From: Undaria pinnatifida
Taxonomy: Eukaryota > Sar > Phaeophyceae > Laminariales > Alariaceae
Direction of reading: 5' to 3'
Assembly (NCBI GenBank): GCA_012845835.1
Contig: JABAKD010000009.1
Coordinates: forward strand, 4,031,324-4,095,323
DNA length: 64,000 bases
Shown here in pieces: positions 37,223 to 49,874 of the stretch. The stretch's first letter is position 1; every line of letters starts with the position of its first letter. Under the pieces are notes generated by a model that was not told where the DNA came from, did not search any database, and saw nothing but the letters and a program-made list of their open reading frames with translations. Position numbers and translations under genes: made by a program.

Positions 37223-38300
37223 ATATACTACATAATAAACATCATGAGCGTCTCAGGGGCGTCAAAAATTGCGTTAATAAAGTTGACACGGTCGGGCGTC
37301 CGGTGTATCCGTCCAATGTCGCCGACAAGTCCACATGTCCGACATGCATGTAGCATCTTCCCTGCACACTTCCCTGCAAACTGGACACAAGCCTGGTCTA
37401 AACCCTAAGATACCAAGGGCAGTCGTGAAGAAAATTCTCAAGAATCGCAGTAAATGGCGCTAAAACAATCATCATGGATCTAGCGATGATAGCAAAACAA
37501 TGGCAAAGGCACCGTCAGAAATACCCAGCCGTGATTGTTTTCATTATCACCATGCCGTCAGGGTTCTCTCCTTGTTTTCGATTGTTTTTCCGTTTGGTAT
37601 TTTAATTTTTTCTTCTTGTCGTCGATGTCTTTATTGTAGATACCTACTTAATTTCCTTTTTTTTGCCTCTATCTCGTGGTCTGCATCCACACACAAGAGT
37701 CACTCTCTCAGGAAGGAAAGTCGACGTACAATAATGGTTTGGCGCTGCAAGTAGATTAGTGAAAAGAAAGATCACACCGCGAATCCAATGACGTTTGAGA
37801 TTGTTACCGACAAGCAACCGCGGCATGGCCACGGACGGGAATTTAGCACGGGGGTTTGATTTCGGAATTTCTGAGGTATAATACCCAAGTCCATGTCGCT
37901 GTTCTTACTTCGTCAAAAATCAATTGGCCGTCGTTTGATTCGCCGTGGTTTCGCCGTTCAAATGGTCGTGATTTTGCCGTTTTTGTTCGTTCTTCATTAT
38001 GAACTGTTGTACGTTGGTTCACCTCAATTTCACGATGCACGGAAATTACGCAAGGAGGGCCCACAAAAAGGCAAAATACTACCTGGTATTTAGAAAGCAT
38101 GCCTATTTCTTCACCTACCTGGAAGCTAACATTTCCGGGAAACAGCCAATTTCAGCTTTACCCTGTAAAAATCCCCCATTTGCTTTCGATTACTAAAAAA
38201 AAACGTCCTTAGGAGGTGTAAAGGGGGCAAACTTGTCTTCCCCGGTTAGTCCATGCACTACAAGCTGGATTTAGCAAGACGCTCCCCAAATTGCTGGATG

Positions 38301-38584
38301 CGATTTCCCACGCGATATTATCGAGTTAGATCCTGAATTTTTGAGACGTGATTGGAACACGCACAACAAAGACATTAATACGAAGCAGCTCATTATTTTT
38401 TGTGTTTTTTTTTTTTCGTGGGTTAGCCCCAAAAGAGCAGAATCGCATATATTGATTTGGGGACAAAGTACAGCAACAAATGAAAAAAAATGAAATGAGC
38501 TGCTTTGAATGTCTTTATTATGTGTGTACGAATCACGTCTCAAAATTTCAGGACCTAACTCGATAACATCGCGTGGGAAATCGC
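38301..38584. mobile_element. Fold-back element with ~100-bp inverted arms
   Basis: The left arm starts GCGATTTCCCACGCGATATT and the right arm ends with its inverse (…GCGTGGGAAATCGC at 38584). Arms of about 100 bp match with few differences and flank an ~85-bp loop. No ORF. It resembles a fold-back type MITE; no target duplication is obvious. Confidence 0.75.
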
Positions 38585-38771
38585 GAATGTCGATTTCCCC
38601 TCAAATGCCTGGGTGCAGGGGCAGACGAATATCGGAAAATTAAGGGGTTCGGAGCCTATACAACAGGCGCAAAAGCGACGTGTTCCGGCTAGAGGCATGC
38701 TGATGCTGCTGCCATCTTATGTATATGCCCATGCATAATGAGAGGTGACGTTGGTGTACATATTGTATAAA

Positions 38772-39545
38772 ATGAAAATACACTCCAGCTGTGAGATCGA
38801 AGATTTCGTCGAAACTCATCTTTGCAAGCTTTGTGTGATACTTCGATCGCGCGTATTACAAGTTGTGTGTCCTCATTAAGGATATAAGTCGGCGACTCCC
38901 CTTACAGCTACAGTGTAGCTATCAGGGTCAACAGGATGATTTTAGTCAGTCTGTGCGCGGAAACTATAAAACCCGTTTCTGAGGGGGACAAAATCTGACA
39001 GCTGTGAGGGGAAATGTAACCTTTGATCAAGTGAATCTTGTAAGTCGAATAATCGGCGAGGGGGGTGGGGCGGAGTTTTGAAGGACGTGGGGGCCTGGTT
39101 TTGATCAAAAGCGAGCGAGTTTGAAGGAGGGGGGGGCGGGGGGAAAGGGGGCAATTTGTGCATGTAAGCTATAAATCCTTTCGAGGGGATAAATCTGACG
39201 GTTTTGGCATCAGTATATTATTGGGGGCGGGGGGGGGGGCGGGGAGGGGGGCAGCTCAATATGTGCCTGGAAACTATACATTATTTTGAGGGGATAAATG
39301 TGACGGTTTTGGGAATAATACATCAGTTTATCATGTATATCCTGGGGTAAGTCGTACAATCAGTGAGTAAAGAGAGGGTGGAGTGTTCGAGGGGGTGAGT
39401 TGAGATGGGTTGGGGGGGGGAGGTGGGGGGTGTGGGGGCGGGGGGGGGGCGGGGGGGGGGGGGGAGGGCTTAGGTGAGGGGTTTGTCATACGTGTGGTGC
39501 CAGGTCTAGGCGATGGTGCGGGTGATGGGGAAGAAGGGGGCATAT
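38772..39545 (+). repeat. R1 copy
   Basis: Very close to the copies at 32112 and 49875 over its whole length, with the same module order. It stops at GGGGAAGAAGGGGG, where the others continue. Confidence 0.85.
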
Positions 39546-42510
39546 ATAATGTAATAATGTATTTATGACACAGACAGAGAGTCAATTTTACAACATACAA
39601 GGGCTCCGCATGGGCGCCGGCATTCCCAGGCGCCCATTCTTCGGGTAGGGCAGGACAGCACTTCGACAACTTAAGGTGTAGCTGTCGGAATTTTGGCATG
39701 TAGTGAACTTTGAAGTAATGCCAAGAGTTTATTACGAACATGGGATTATGAAAGTCATGCTTTGACAAGAGAAAAAACGTAATATTATACAACAAAGAAG
39801 GCAATGATAGGCGAAACAAACTACGATATGTTAAAAGCGCCGTCAAGTAAAAATTGGCGTCTGTCAAACAAAAATACCGAAAAGAGTTTATTGAGAACCT
39901 GCGTCGCCTCTAGGCGAAACAAAAGATGCCTTGGCATTAATGAAGAGGCTGCACTGCTGTCCCCGTGGCAAAAGAGGTTCGAAGTCGACAGGATGCAAAG
40001 TCGGTTTGCATCAAACGTCGACATGAGGACATGTCAGCCGGCGAGGTTTTTATAGAATATTGCTTTGTTTGTTACGTGAAGGCTGTCGCATTGATTGGTC
40101 TTCGTTGTCGCGGGCGAGGAGGAAATCGTAGAAGAGGAAGGCTATCTCTCGTTGAGGCGGCGTTGTCTAAGATTGGTGCGGGGGTGGCTTTGCTCGTACG
40201 GGAGGTTGGCGTAGCGCTTCTTCTCTGATCTTTCTCGGGAAGGCGGGATATGTGTGTCTGCTGTCTTTTCTTCGTGGGGGCTCTCACGTTGTCGAAATCG
40301 GACGCGTCCCCTCAATACATAATATCCGGAGTGTCTCTACCATGACGACTGCTAATAGTGCCGTGTGTATTTCCTAGAGACTGACATATTATTTACTGGT
40401 AGTAATATGCATATGTACCATTTTGATTTTTTTGCCTAGTCCGTCCCTTTTTCTCCGCCGGCGCAGAGTTTTTTTGTGTGCTTTCTTCTGCAATGCGATC
40501 AGACTACCCGTCGGTATATTATCAGCCGTGTGCCGGGCTCATGGGACGTCCGTGGCGCGAGCTATGGCCGCGGAAAGCCGCCGAGACTGGCTCTATTTTG
40601 CGGGGTATGAGACGCTTCTGTCCCCGGGCAACCACACACTAGACGTATTTAAGCCTCGAGGTTAGGTCTTAAGTACTTCCAACTGGAAGAGCTAGGCCAT
40701 TCGATACTTCGACCTTAAACGCATAAAAAAAACACCATATGTCTAAAACTCGAAATAGTGGTCTCTTTCAGTACGCATAAAAAGAAAAGCCGAGGAAAGA
40801 TCAAACTACTTGAAAATAGACTATGATATTTCTGCACTACTCCAGACGCAGATGGCAAGACGAGGATTTATGTCTGAGTCAGCACATGAGTGGGTGGAAA
40901 CTTCGAGAAAGACCCTCCCCTGCCCATCCTGTGCGAGCTTGAACAAACGGCCAAAAGAAATAACTGGTGCCTGGCAAACACATTGAGTGCTTCGTACTCC
41001 ATACTCGCTTCATATGTAGGATACCTCGCAGGCGTTTGCCGCCTTCGGTGTGCCTCAGTGTGGCAGTCAGTACAGCAGCACAGCAGGACTGGCCCTCAAC
41101 CCGGTTCAATTTCCACCCTCGAAATGTAGGCATCCGCGGGAAAGAGGCAACAGGGTTGTAAACTGCAGCAGCAGCTCCGGCCATGCGCTACGTCGGGCAC
41201 AAAAACCAAACAAAAAAAATGTGTCATCGAAAAATGACAGCCTCTCAGGACGAGAGAGCAGGAGCACGAGCGCGCGACGAACTATATCAGTCTCAGTTCT
41301 CTGACCGCAGAGAACGCCAGGGTAGGAGGAGTTTCGCGGGCGTTTTCCACCGGCTAGTTGTGCTGTAGTTGGGTTGGCTGTTGGGGTGCTGGTTGTCTGT
41401 GTGTTGTGCTGTGTTGTTTTGTTTTGTGGTGTGTTTTGTGTGTGCGCTCGATCCTCGTGAATGAACAAGGACTCCTTTTCAAGTAACAGTACGTAGAGGC
41501 ATGCCGCTCCACGAGAGTGGGTCGCCTCTTACCACCGCCAACGTTTCTGATGGTGTTGTACACGCAGGTTGATTAACCCGGGTTGGGGATACACCAAGCG
41601 GCTTGCTAGGTTGAGCGTTGCAATTACTGCGTGGGTGTTGTGCTGTGCTGCTGCTGCAGTGTCTGATGTTTCCTCGAGCTTTTGTCGTCTGAAATGCTAT
41701 TGTTTGCTGGAAAATACTCGGAAAATTGCGTCAAATATGCACTTGGGCCGAAATGTGCCCAAGTGCATATTTTGGGAAAATCCACATCTCACCGTGGTCT
41801 GCCGTGGTCGTTAGGTCGATAAAATAGACCTATTTTTTAGACATTTAAAACACGATAGGGCTTAATTTGGTTTAGAGCCAAAGATATAGGCATATCGTCA
41901 GGCTTAAATACGTCTACTACTACACACGGTGGAACTTTAGTCCTCGCACGTACATCGGGGTGGCATCGAAATGTATTTGCGAGAGAATTTTCCCGCACTG
42001 CTAGACGCGGGCGCGGTGTATATGTACCCGCTGCAACGACGTGAACTATGTCATTACTGTGAGTTCTCCCTCACAATTGACACGGTGGTTACCATACAGC
42101 AGTAGCGAAACCTGTATAAAGAGATATAAAGTAGCAACACAACTCAAGCAAAAGTAACGATGTGCACACAACAGACCATATCGGCAACAAACATCGGTAT
42201 AAACTGTTTAACTGTTTAAGCGCGCGGGGAAAAATACTGGACACAGAAAACAAACAACAAATTGACACCAATGATTCCTCGCCTCGGTCGTTGCCCACGG
42301 GTGTTCGTTGACCCTTTTGCGTTTTTTGAATTTTTTTATTTCCTAGAACGCACTGCGCCGTTCCTTGATAAGAACCAAAGTTGAATTTTTCGTGGATTTT
42401 TTATGAAATTAAAAAAAGAAAATCGAAATTCGATTTTGCAAGTTCCTCGTTAATTCGGGCCCTAACAGCAGCGACAGCAGTACAAACGTAGAATTAATTG
42501 CTGCCACGCA
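39545..42510. other. Unassigned sequence
   Basis: Frames up to about 120 codons (41468-41106, minus, Thr/Gln-rich over a GTTGT microsatellite) without motifs. It contains the perfect hairpin at 41733. Confidence 0.4.
41733..41772. other. Perfect 16-bp stem hairpin
   Basis: AAATATGCACTTGGGC and its exact inverse, separated by an 8-base loop. No flanking U-run suggests a terminator. Function unknown. Confidence 0.7.
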
Positions 42511-42511
42511 G

Positions 42512-42870
42512 TTATACTGTACGGAGTGGACTTTCGAATAACTTATCACACCGAGCCTCAGCAATATCCCAACCCTCCTCCTCCAAATGTCTGTGATATC
42601 TTATATTATCCACATTCTTTCCACTACGCATCCCTCCGATATACACCTTCTGCATAAATACTTCATCATCAGTTGTAGTCATTCGACTTGCGTCGCCCCC
42701 GGGAGGCACGTGTCCACCTCCCGAAGGGGAACCTTGTAATAATATACCTTTGCAACATTTTTTTTTCTTCATCCGATTTATTATCCCCGCACCACTCTCG
42801 CGCTCCCTCCCAGTAGTAACACAGATCCGGGGTCACATAAAAAACACAAACCAAAGGTGGTACACGCATA
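42512..42870 (-). pseudogene. Possible decayed coding fragment of unknown family
   Basis: Two overlapping minus-strand frames look protein-like in succession. The first (about 42869-42760) contains VTPDLCYYWEGAREW; the second (42772-42512) contains MRSGKNVDNIRYHRHLEEEG. A related VTPDPIFHYEGARGY occurs on the minus strand at about 25970-26030, so the first part is repeated in the window. The change of frame near 42760 suggests a broken copy. Product unknown. Confidence 0.25.
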
Positions 42871-45220
42871 AATCACACCTGACGCAATTCATGCCTCCAC
42901 CAGAAACATATAAAAGTGAAATCGGGAGTCAGTCTACGATGTGCCAGGTCGATACCGGTGCATACGTCTCATTACTCGCGCCTGGAAAAACCGACTATAC
43001 CGCTTGCCACCCAAGAAAGACTACCACGTAAATATTACACGTGGTATCTATCACTACGCATACGCACAACAGACGCAACAGGCAAGTCAGTTGGAAAAAA
43101 GAAACAAACAAAGAAGAGAAAGGAAAGGAAATGGGTGCACGGGGCCAAGAAAAAGAAAAGGTAAATATATTTTGGGGGGTCTACTGGCGAGTCTGCCACC
43201 AGAACGATGCGACGTGGTTTTTCTACGATTTACAGCAGTACTACGAACGACTTCCGATACATCCACCGAAGCACAGACTACCGGCGAATTACGCGATCGA
43301 CAGCTGGCCGTGGATGTCACGTGTCTCTGTGTTGGGGGCCCCTGTGCGCTGCCTCTTGTTGGCTCTTGTTTGGGTAAAACATGCGGTGTGCTCGATGGTC
43401 TCACGGCAGCAGCACACCAGAATCATAACGTCCGCTCGTACGACGCATCATTCTCACGGGAAATGTAGTATTTTATTCTTCATCAATATGAACATAAAAC
43501 GGTGGCTATATATTGGACAGAGTGATGCGTGTACGACTAAACTTGCCAACGGCACTCGCACTGCACTTTGAGCTATCTGCTGTAGTTCTGGTTGCTACTA
43601 GTTGCTGCAATATGTGCTAGACGTTTCGCCCTTCGGCTACTGCTGCTGCACCTGATGTTGTGTGTTTGCCAATGTCGCCAGTTGGCGTTCATGCTCGTCG
43701 TACATACTGCTGTTCTCACCCAGTACGTACGGGTTTCCTCGAAGTATCTCGACGGCACGACGACGAGCTCAAAACAGAAGGGAGGTGACATGAAATGGCG
43801 TGGACAATGGCCACAAAGAAGAGAGCACAGCGGGATAGTTCGCTGCGAATCAACCGCACCCGTTCGTGTCTACAGCAGAGGCTGCCTGGAGTGTCAGCGG
43901 CCATGCTAAAGCCAGGGCCAAAGGCCGAAGAGACGGCTCTATCTGCTTGTTTTGTCTCGAGATTCTGTTACATGAAAATATCATGATTTGGTTTGGGAGA
44001 TATTTTGTCACGAAACATTTTGCCGTCGGTAATTTGTGTCGCGAAGTTGTTGGATATCGTCGGTAACTTGTGTCACGTTTTAGGTGAACCCACACAAAAA
44101 AAATAAATTTCCAGCTGGCGAAACGAGCAGAAACAAAAGCAACAAAAACGCCGGGCAAGAAACCAAACGAACTAGTAAAAAAGTAAAGCAAAGAAACTAA
44201 CGCTCGAGAGTATGCCACCGCAAAATTCCAAACATTATCACGTACCGTTTGGAAATGATGCCAATCTTGTAAATCATTCAGGCGTTGCAGCCGTTAAGAT
44301 TCAACATTTTTGCCAAAATTCCTCCTTTACATTCATGCGGTATTATTGCAACTTCTCCCTCGTCTCGCTCGGCACCCGTCCGCGTTAACGTCGATGTGCG
44401 GAACGGACACGGCAGGGTTAGGGGCGTTGGAGCCGCCCCCCGAAGGCGGCGCTCGAACCAAGCTATATTCGACCGAGAATTCCAGTTCCGCGAATCGCAT
44501 ACTTAGGCCGAGACAAAAAAACTCCTGACCAAAATACATGACACCAAGAAATGATTCGATAAATACGGAGTATTTATCTCACCACAAAATGACGAAAAGA
44601 ACGCGCTTGTAGCAGCGACACAGACAGCGCCCTTTCGCAAAGCGGTACAACACGAGTACTTGTACAGAAACGGACCACCCCCCGTCTAAACACAAGAGAG
44701 CAAACAAACACACATACTTATAGATAGGGTGTGTTGTGTTCGATTTTTGAAAAAAAAAATCGCCGCGAAAAAGAAATGACGTTTTGGTTTCCTCCAGACC
44801 CCTCTGAACCCTATACGAATAGCATGGGATATTCTTCGTTTGATACAACCTGTCCCCAGGGCTTTTTCGGCAAGACGTGCAAATCCGCTGTGATTGGGCG
44901 ATCTAAAGGATATGCCGAACTCCTCCCGATTCCATTTTTTTGAAAAGTTATGACGTGCAGAACGAAAGTGAGTCTCTTGCTCAATCCAGCATGTAGATGA
45001 ATAATGAGGTTTCCACTAGGTCAGGCCTCTGAGTCTAGTGAGTCGTTTTCAGGCATTTTCACTCCACACGGTAGTAGCAGTTGATCGAAAAACCCGGTAG
45101 TTTGGGTAGAAGCTGGCTCACGAAGACAGACGTCACGATATTTGGAGTGTCATAAGGCTGAGAGGAGGGAGGGACGGTTAGTTTATTAAAGTGCAACGTT
45201 CAATTTTATGGAATGGGACA
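42870..45220. other. Unassigned sequence
   Basis: Two overlapping ~175-codon frames at 42941-43571 have ordinary composition and no motif. A short frame at 44776-44943 contains CPQGFFGKTC, which resembles the end of an EGF-like repeat but stands alone. Confidence 0.35.
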
Positions 45221-45221
45221 C

Positions 45222-46085
45222 CGGAAACACCAGCGAAGTATTTACTACCAGGATCGAGCGCAAGCTTTACCTAGTTAACTAACTCTTGTCGTTTATTAGC
45301 ATTGAAAACATACTGGACTTAATCACCCTTCTCAGCCGCCGATGCCGTCGTCAAGGAGAATGGTTTGATCTGGCAAGTAAGTGGACTCTCTACGCGTCAA
45401 GGAATGGGGTCGGAGAGCTCCGACAATCAAACCACTTTCGCACCAACCAACCCTCTATATATAGTAGGTGCTACTGACTGTACAATGCTAATGGTCTCAT
45501 TCGTTTACGCTTTATCTTGCGATTTATCTCGGGTTCAGTGTTAAACGAACGAAAAATCGCAATACTTTCTTCGCGTATTAAACAATGCGTCACCACAGCG
45601 CTCATCCCCCTACTACGTATAAACAATCGGCACGGATACTGGTTGTGCCGGATATAGATGGCAAAGGCGAAGAAAAAACGCGCACATCATATATTGCAGT
45701 CTGTGGAATAGTTTCGTGTTTTCTTCGCATAGAACGGACAATTTCTCCTGTCTACATCCATCAACACCATCAGTGTCCGTCCGGCAGATACTTCGTACAG
45801 CCTCCAGTAGATATTTTCACTTATTTGAGACTAAGGATGACGCCCATTGTGCACAAGGCGAAAGAGGTTTCACCCTACGCTGGTCGTTAAGGTTTTATCG
45901 GGTTAGTGTTGGGGTTGTGGTTAGCAGGACGCGCTCTGTCGTTACTAACTACGAGGAAGAGATAGTTAAACATTGGAAAAAAAAAATCACAGAACGAACT
46001 AGGGCCATACGGTGCGTAGGCCATGAAATATACGGCAATGAACATGTACTTGATACGCATGTCACGCGCGGAGAATTTGTGATAC
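45222..46085. repeat. R3 dispersed repeat, copy 2
   Basis: Same orientation and order as copy 1, with several small deletions. It leads directly into an R5 minisatellite. Confidence 0.75.
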
Positions 46086-46094
46086 CCAACTTAA

Positions 46095-46440
46095 ACCTAT
46101 ACCAGGTATGTATTGGAAAACACTACTTTGAAACAACACGATAACGAAGTCTAGCACGTGAACCAAAAGATACACGTGTAGCAACAACCGTGTGAGGACA
46201 GAAAATAATATACATTCGAAAACACCATTACGATACAACTCGATAACGAAGTCTAGGACATCAACCAAAACAAATACGTGTCGCAACAACCACGCGGAAA
46301 GCCCACTTTGAAACAATACGATAACGAAGTCTAGAACGTCAACCAAAAAATACACGTGTAGCAAAAACCAAGCGGACACACGACACAATAAAACCACACA
46401 TACGACCACATACGAAACCAGTCAAAAGATAGAACACATA
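46095..46440. repeat. R5 minisatellite
   Basis: Three to four units of roughly 80-100 bp sharing CGATAACGAAGTCTAG and ATACACGTGTAGCAA. The array runs up to the left end of the recombinase element. Confidence 0.75.
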
Positions 46441-46904
46441 TACCCTGTGTTCCACATTGAGGTCCCTACGAGTCACAAACATCACAAAGTCTACATGAGT
46501 AAGGTTTTCGTTGGGGCAACCTGGTGTTTGGGGGTAACGGGTAGAAAGATAGAACAGCAGAAAAAAGGAAATTTTCGGGGTTTCCAAAGGTAGGGTGCAG
46601 AATGTTGGGTACGGGGTATCATAGAAAAAATCAAGGTTCCGGATAATTGTGAAAAAGTAACATCGAGAGGTCAGATACCAACAAGCAACTGTAGAGCGGT
46701 GTGAAGCGGCGGATCGTCGGTGCAGCGAATAAGCCAAGAATCTGTAGCTAACGGGCGAGGCCCGGCACGAGCTGAAGAGGACCAACGCTGGCAAGTGACA
46801 CCCGAAAGGGACGTAAGGGGGTCGTCAAGTTGTGCTTTTTGTCAAGTTAGTTATTCTTTTCCTGTTCTGTTTTCTCTTCTCGTTCTGGGCTGCTTTGCTG
46901 GAGG

Positions 46905-48440
46905 GTGAGCATTGTTGAGAGGAGCAGTCGTCGGGAGGAACAAGCAAGGATGGAGGGCCTCACTCCGACCCAACAACAGGACGAGGACCGGGACAACCTG
47001 GTGGGAGGCCCAGGCCCAACTCAGTCGGGAGGCGGAGCAACCGGGAGCGTGGAAGAGGGTACAACGCACGGGAATTCGATAGCAACCGGAAGTGCGTCGA
47101 GTAGAAGCGTGCAGTTCCCGGTGGTAGAATCACAGGCACGTGACGGAGACCACAGACGGTTAGGTAGAAGGAATACTCGCAAATCGCCAGGTAAAAAAGG
47201 GAGGAGTTCAGTTAGGCACCACCGCGAACAAACCAACCACGTACAACATGTCCCACCCTCGCAAAGCCACCAAACGTTTTCCCGAGGGGAATCTCGGGGT
47301 CCCCGGTCTACGGGTGGGAGGAGTTTGTATCAGCAGAAGGCAGGGGCGGGGCGGGTTGCAGCCAGCTGGCGGTTTTGAACGGGCCACCACAGTCGTCCTG
47401 AGGACCGTTAGGAGCGCCGCACCACCCGCAGTAAGGTTGGACATCGCAGCGGCAGTATGACACGGAAGCACAACAGCAGCCGCAGCAAGGCAAAACGCCA
47501 CCGCAACAAGGGGCGGCAATGGGGAGGGGCGGGATACAGCAACAACAGCAGCAGCAGCGGGGGTTGGTCACCGTCGCAGCTGAGCGAAGACGCACCAGGG
47601 CAAAAGCAGCAGTAGGGGTGGCCAACGCAGCAGCCGCATAGAGGAGACACGTCACAGCGGCCGCAGCAAGGGTGGAGACCAGAACAGGGGGGGGGCGGGG
47701 GGAGGGGGGGGGGCTACAGCAGCAGTCAAACTGGCAGCAGCGGCTACAGCCAAGCAGTCTCTAGCAGCAAGTAGACAGGAGGGGCTTCGGGGAAGTGAGC
47801 GCGCTGGAGTTAGAAGGGTCAGGACAGCGACAGCAGCTTTTAGGAGCGCCCTTAGGGCAGCGGGGGCAGGGAGGGGGGGGTGGAAGCTCGTGGGAGATGG
47901 ATCCGCCAAGGCTGCAACAGCAACGGTATGGGGAACCGGGCACGGAATGGGGAGACGGCAGCGGCATTTCATTTAGCAACGGGCCGCGTTGGGGGTGGGG
48001 GACGGGTTGATGTGGGTTTTGTCAGGGGGGGACGAGGGGGGGTGCGGCAGGGGGGGCATATGACCGACCATGCCGGGACTACGAAGAACTCGGGACATGC
48101 CTCCACGAGACAAAAAAGGGGATGCCATGCAGATACCGGCACGAAGGTGGTTACAAAAACTCGAAGGGTGCGTTCTTGCCGAAGGAGGGGGGCGGGTCGG
48201 GAAAGCGAAAGAAGGGGGAACAGGAGGAAGACAGGCGGTTGGGGAGGAGAAAGGGGGAGGGGGCAGGGGGGGGAGGGGAGAGACGGGCCGGCGAAGAAAT
48301 GAGGGAACGGGCTCCGCGCCGCGGCGGGGACAACCAGAAGAGGTACCGACACCAGGTCTGAGGCGACCACGTCGAGGGCAGCAGCGGGGGGTTCGGGTTG
48401 GCCACTGGGCCAAAGGGGGACACCGACTCGTCCAGGATCG
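46905..48440 (+). other. Low-complexity GC-rich region upstream of the recombinase, possible degraded N-terminal or gag-like ORF
   Basis: A 157-codon frame (46905-47378) encodes a Gln/Gly/Ser/Arg-rich, probably disordered protein with no recognised domain. After 47380 the sequence is dominated by CAG/GCA and GGGGG repeats that keep several frames open on both strands, giving Ala-, Gln-, Gly- or Pro/Cys-rich products. The position fits an N-terminal or first ORF of the recombinase element. Composition alone keeps frames open here, so only the first ~150 codons deserve any weight. The minus-strand Pro/Cys-rich frames in 47.2-48.5 kb look like shadows. Confidence 0.3.
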
Positions 48441-49583
48441 GTGTTTTTGTCAGATACAGGTGCAGTAGTTAACAACGGGGTAGCAGCTCATGTGTTCGGA
48501 GATATTGCGAGATGGTACGCATTTGCAAGAGTTGCAGCTTCGACTCGCAGGACTTACGAGGCGAATTGGAGGATGTGGGCGCGCTGGCGGTCTTTTATAG
48601 GGAAGGAGTGTTGGCTGCGGAAAGAAATGGAGAGATGGAGCTGGTAAGGGAATTGGTCGAGTTCATGGGATACTGTTGCGCAGGGAAAGGGAACAAGGAG
48701 TCGACCATAGTAGGCCAGATGGTGGCGATCAATTTCTACCATGAGCAGTTATTGGGGCTATCAATGCCCATGAGTAACCCGTTGATCAGATCTGTCAGGC
48801 ACGGTATCAAGAGGGCGCACGTAAGGATGGGTAGTCTACAGAAAGTGAGAAGGCCGTTGACGTGGGGGATGCTGACGGAGATGCAAGAGAGCGTACAGGA
48901 ATGGGGGTAGGTGGGAGGGTGTTATGGATTGGTTTGGCGCTAACTCATTTTTTATGTTGCAAGCGTCGGAATTATTTGACAACGGGAACGGGGTGTTCAA
49001 AAAAATATACTGTTTGAAGAGGAGGGATGAGGCGTTCTTCAAGGATAACGAGCAGTTAGTAGGAAGCAAAGTACACGAAGCAAGTATAGTGGAGGTGAGG
49101 TTCACGTGATCGAAGGGGGACGAAGGGAGAAAGGGGGCGGTACTGGTGAGACCAAGGACAGGGCGGTGGGGGGATGGGGAAAGAGAGGCGGTGGGTCTAT
49201 TAGTGGAGCAGTTTAGGTTGTACGGTGTCGGGGATATAACGGAAGTAGCGCCCTTAATGTCATTTTCGTGAAAAGGATGATTGGGAGGTTTGGTCTAGGG
49301 GAAGGGCAACCCAGTGCTTGAGGCATGACATAGCAAGCGTACGGGAGAGGTGGAGAGAGGAAGGGAGGGGAGCGGGGGCGAGACCGGTTCCAGATTTATT
49401 CTAGTTGCATTCCGGGAGAGCATAGGCAGAACGACAAGACTGGCCGCGAGGGGGGTACCCGAGGCGGTAATAAATAAAGAAGGAAAGTGGTCGTCACACT
49501 CGTTTATGGTGTACATTGGGGCGAATATGGAAGACCCGGTTTGGGTGTCAGAGGTGTTGGAGCACGGGGCATGGGTGTTTTAG
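48441..49583 (+). pseudogene. Tyrosine recombinase, multiply frameshifted
   Basis: Pieces of one protein lie in successive frames. The first, 48441-48647, contains ASTRRTYEANWRMWARW, a typical N-terminal SAM-like DNA-binding segment of tyrosine recombinases. The second, frame open 48512-48910, contains a helical core ending in RRPLTWGMLTEMQESV. The third, 48924-49109, contains FFMLQASELFDNGN, and the fourth, 49350-49583, contains KEGKWSSHSFMVYI. At least three frameshifts and several stops separate them. The nucleophilic tyrosine of the last piece is encoded at 49512-49514. An HxxR-like HSGR can be read in another frame near 49411-49425. The position where such enzymes have the first catalytic arginine (LRxSE) reads LQASE, so this copy was probably dead even before the frameshifts. 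Active relatives cut and rejoin DNA through a covalent 3'-phosphotyrosine. Confidence 0.65.
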
Positions 49584-49874
49584 AGACAACCGAGACAAGG
49601 GACTACATGGGGTGGAATGGGAAAGGTCTCTTCAGCCAGGTGATGTAACGACCGCTTTAGGAACTGCTATCGGGACCCAAACGCTCAGGATATAACCGGA
49701 CGGAGAGTGGGGACAATCGCGGTCTCGGGCGGGGAGGCGTCTCACTAGCGGAAGCCGACTGGTAGGTAGGTCGACCGCGTTTCGTTGTGTGGGTGGGGGA
49801 GGCGTAAGCAAAAGGGGAAGGGGGGGAGCTGCCCCTCCTCCCCGTCCTTCCTCCCGCTAATATATTATAAAAAA

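Larger units (their letters stand above)
46503..49862 (+). mobile_element. Tyrosine-recombinase element (Crypton- or DIRS/Ngaro-like), decayed
   Basis: The limits come from comparison with a second element at 60966-62455, which shares the left ~330 bp (46503-46835 against about 61098-61430) and the right ~150 bp (49715-49862 against about 62198-62340). Between these ends lie a low-complexity GC-rich region (46.9-48.4 kb) and a broken tyrosine recombinase (48.4-49.6 kb). No reverse transcriptase or RNase H was found, which favours a Crypton-like DNA element or an internally deleted DIRS/Ngaro element. The right end directly abuts an R1 repeat at about 49875. The left end follows an R5 minisatellite. 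Confidence 0.55.

Noticed and set aside
39331-39867. 178-codon minus-strand frame
   Set aside because: Half of it is a Pro-rich translation of R1 C tracts; the rest has no motif.
42941-43571. Two ~175-codon overlapping plus-strand frames as genes
   Set aside because: They overlap each other in different frames, neither has a motif or distinctive codon use, and no splice or start context was convincing.
44731-44943. EGF-like domain suggested by CPQGFFGKTC
   Set aside because: Only the last third of an EGF repeat is present, with no neighbouring exons showing the other cysteines.
47208-48475. Long Pro/Cys/Ser-rich minus-strand frames
   Set aside because: Composition of the GC- and CAG-rich recombinase-element region keeps several frames open at once; no domain and no start context.
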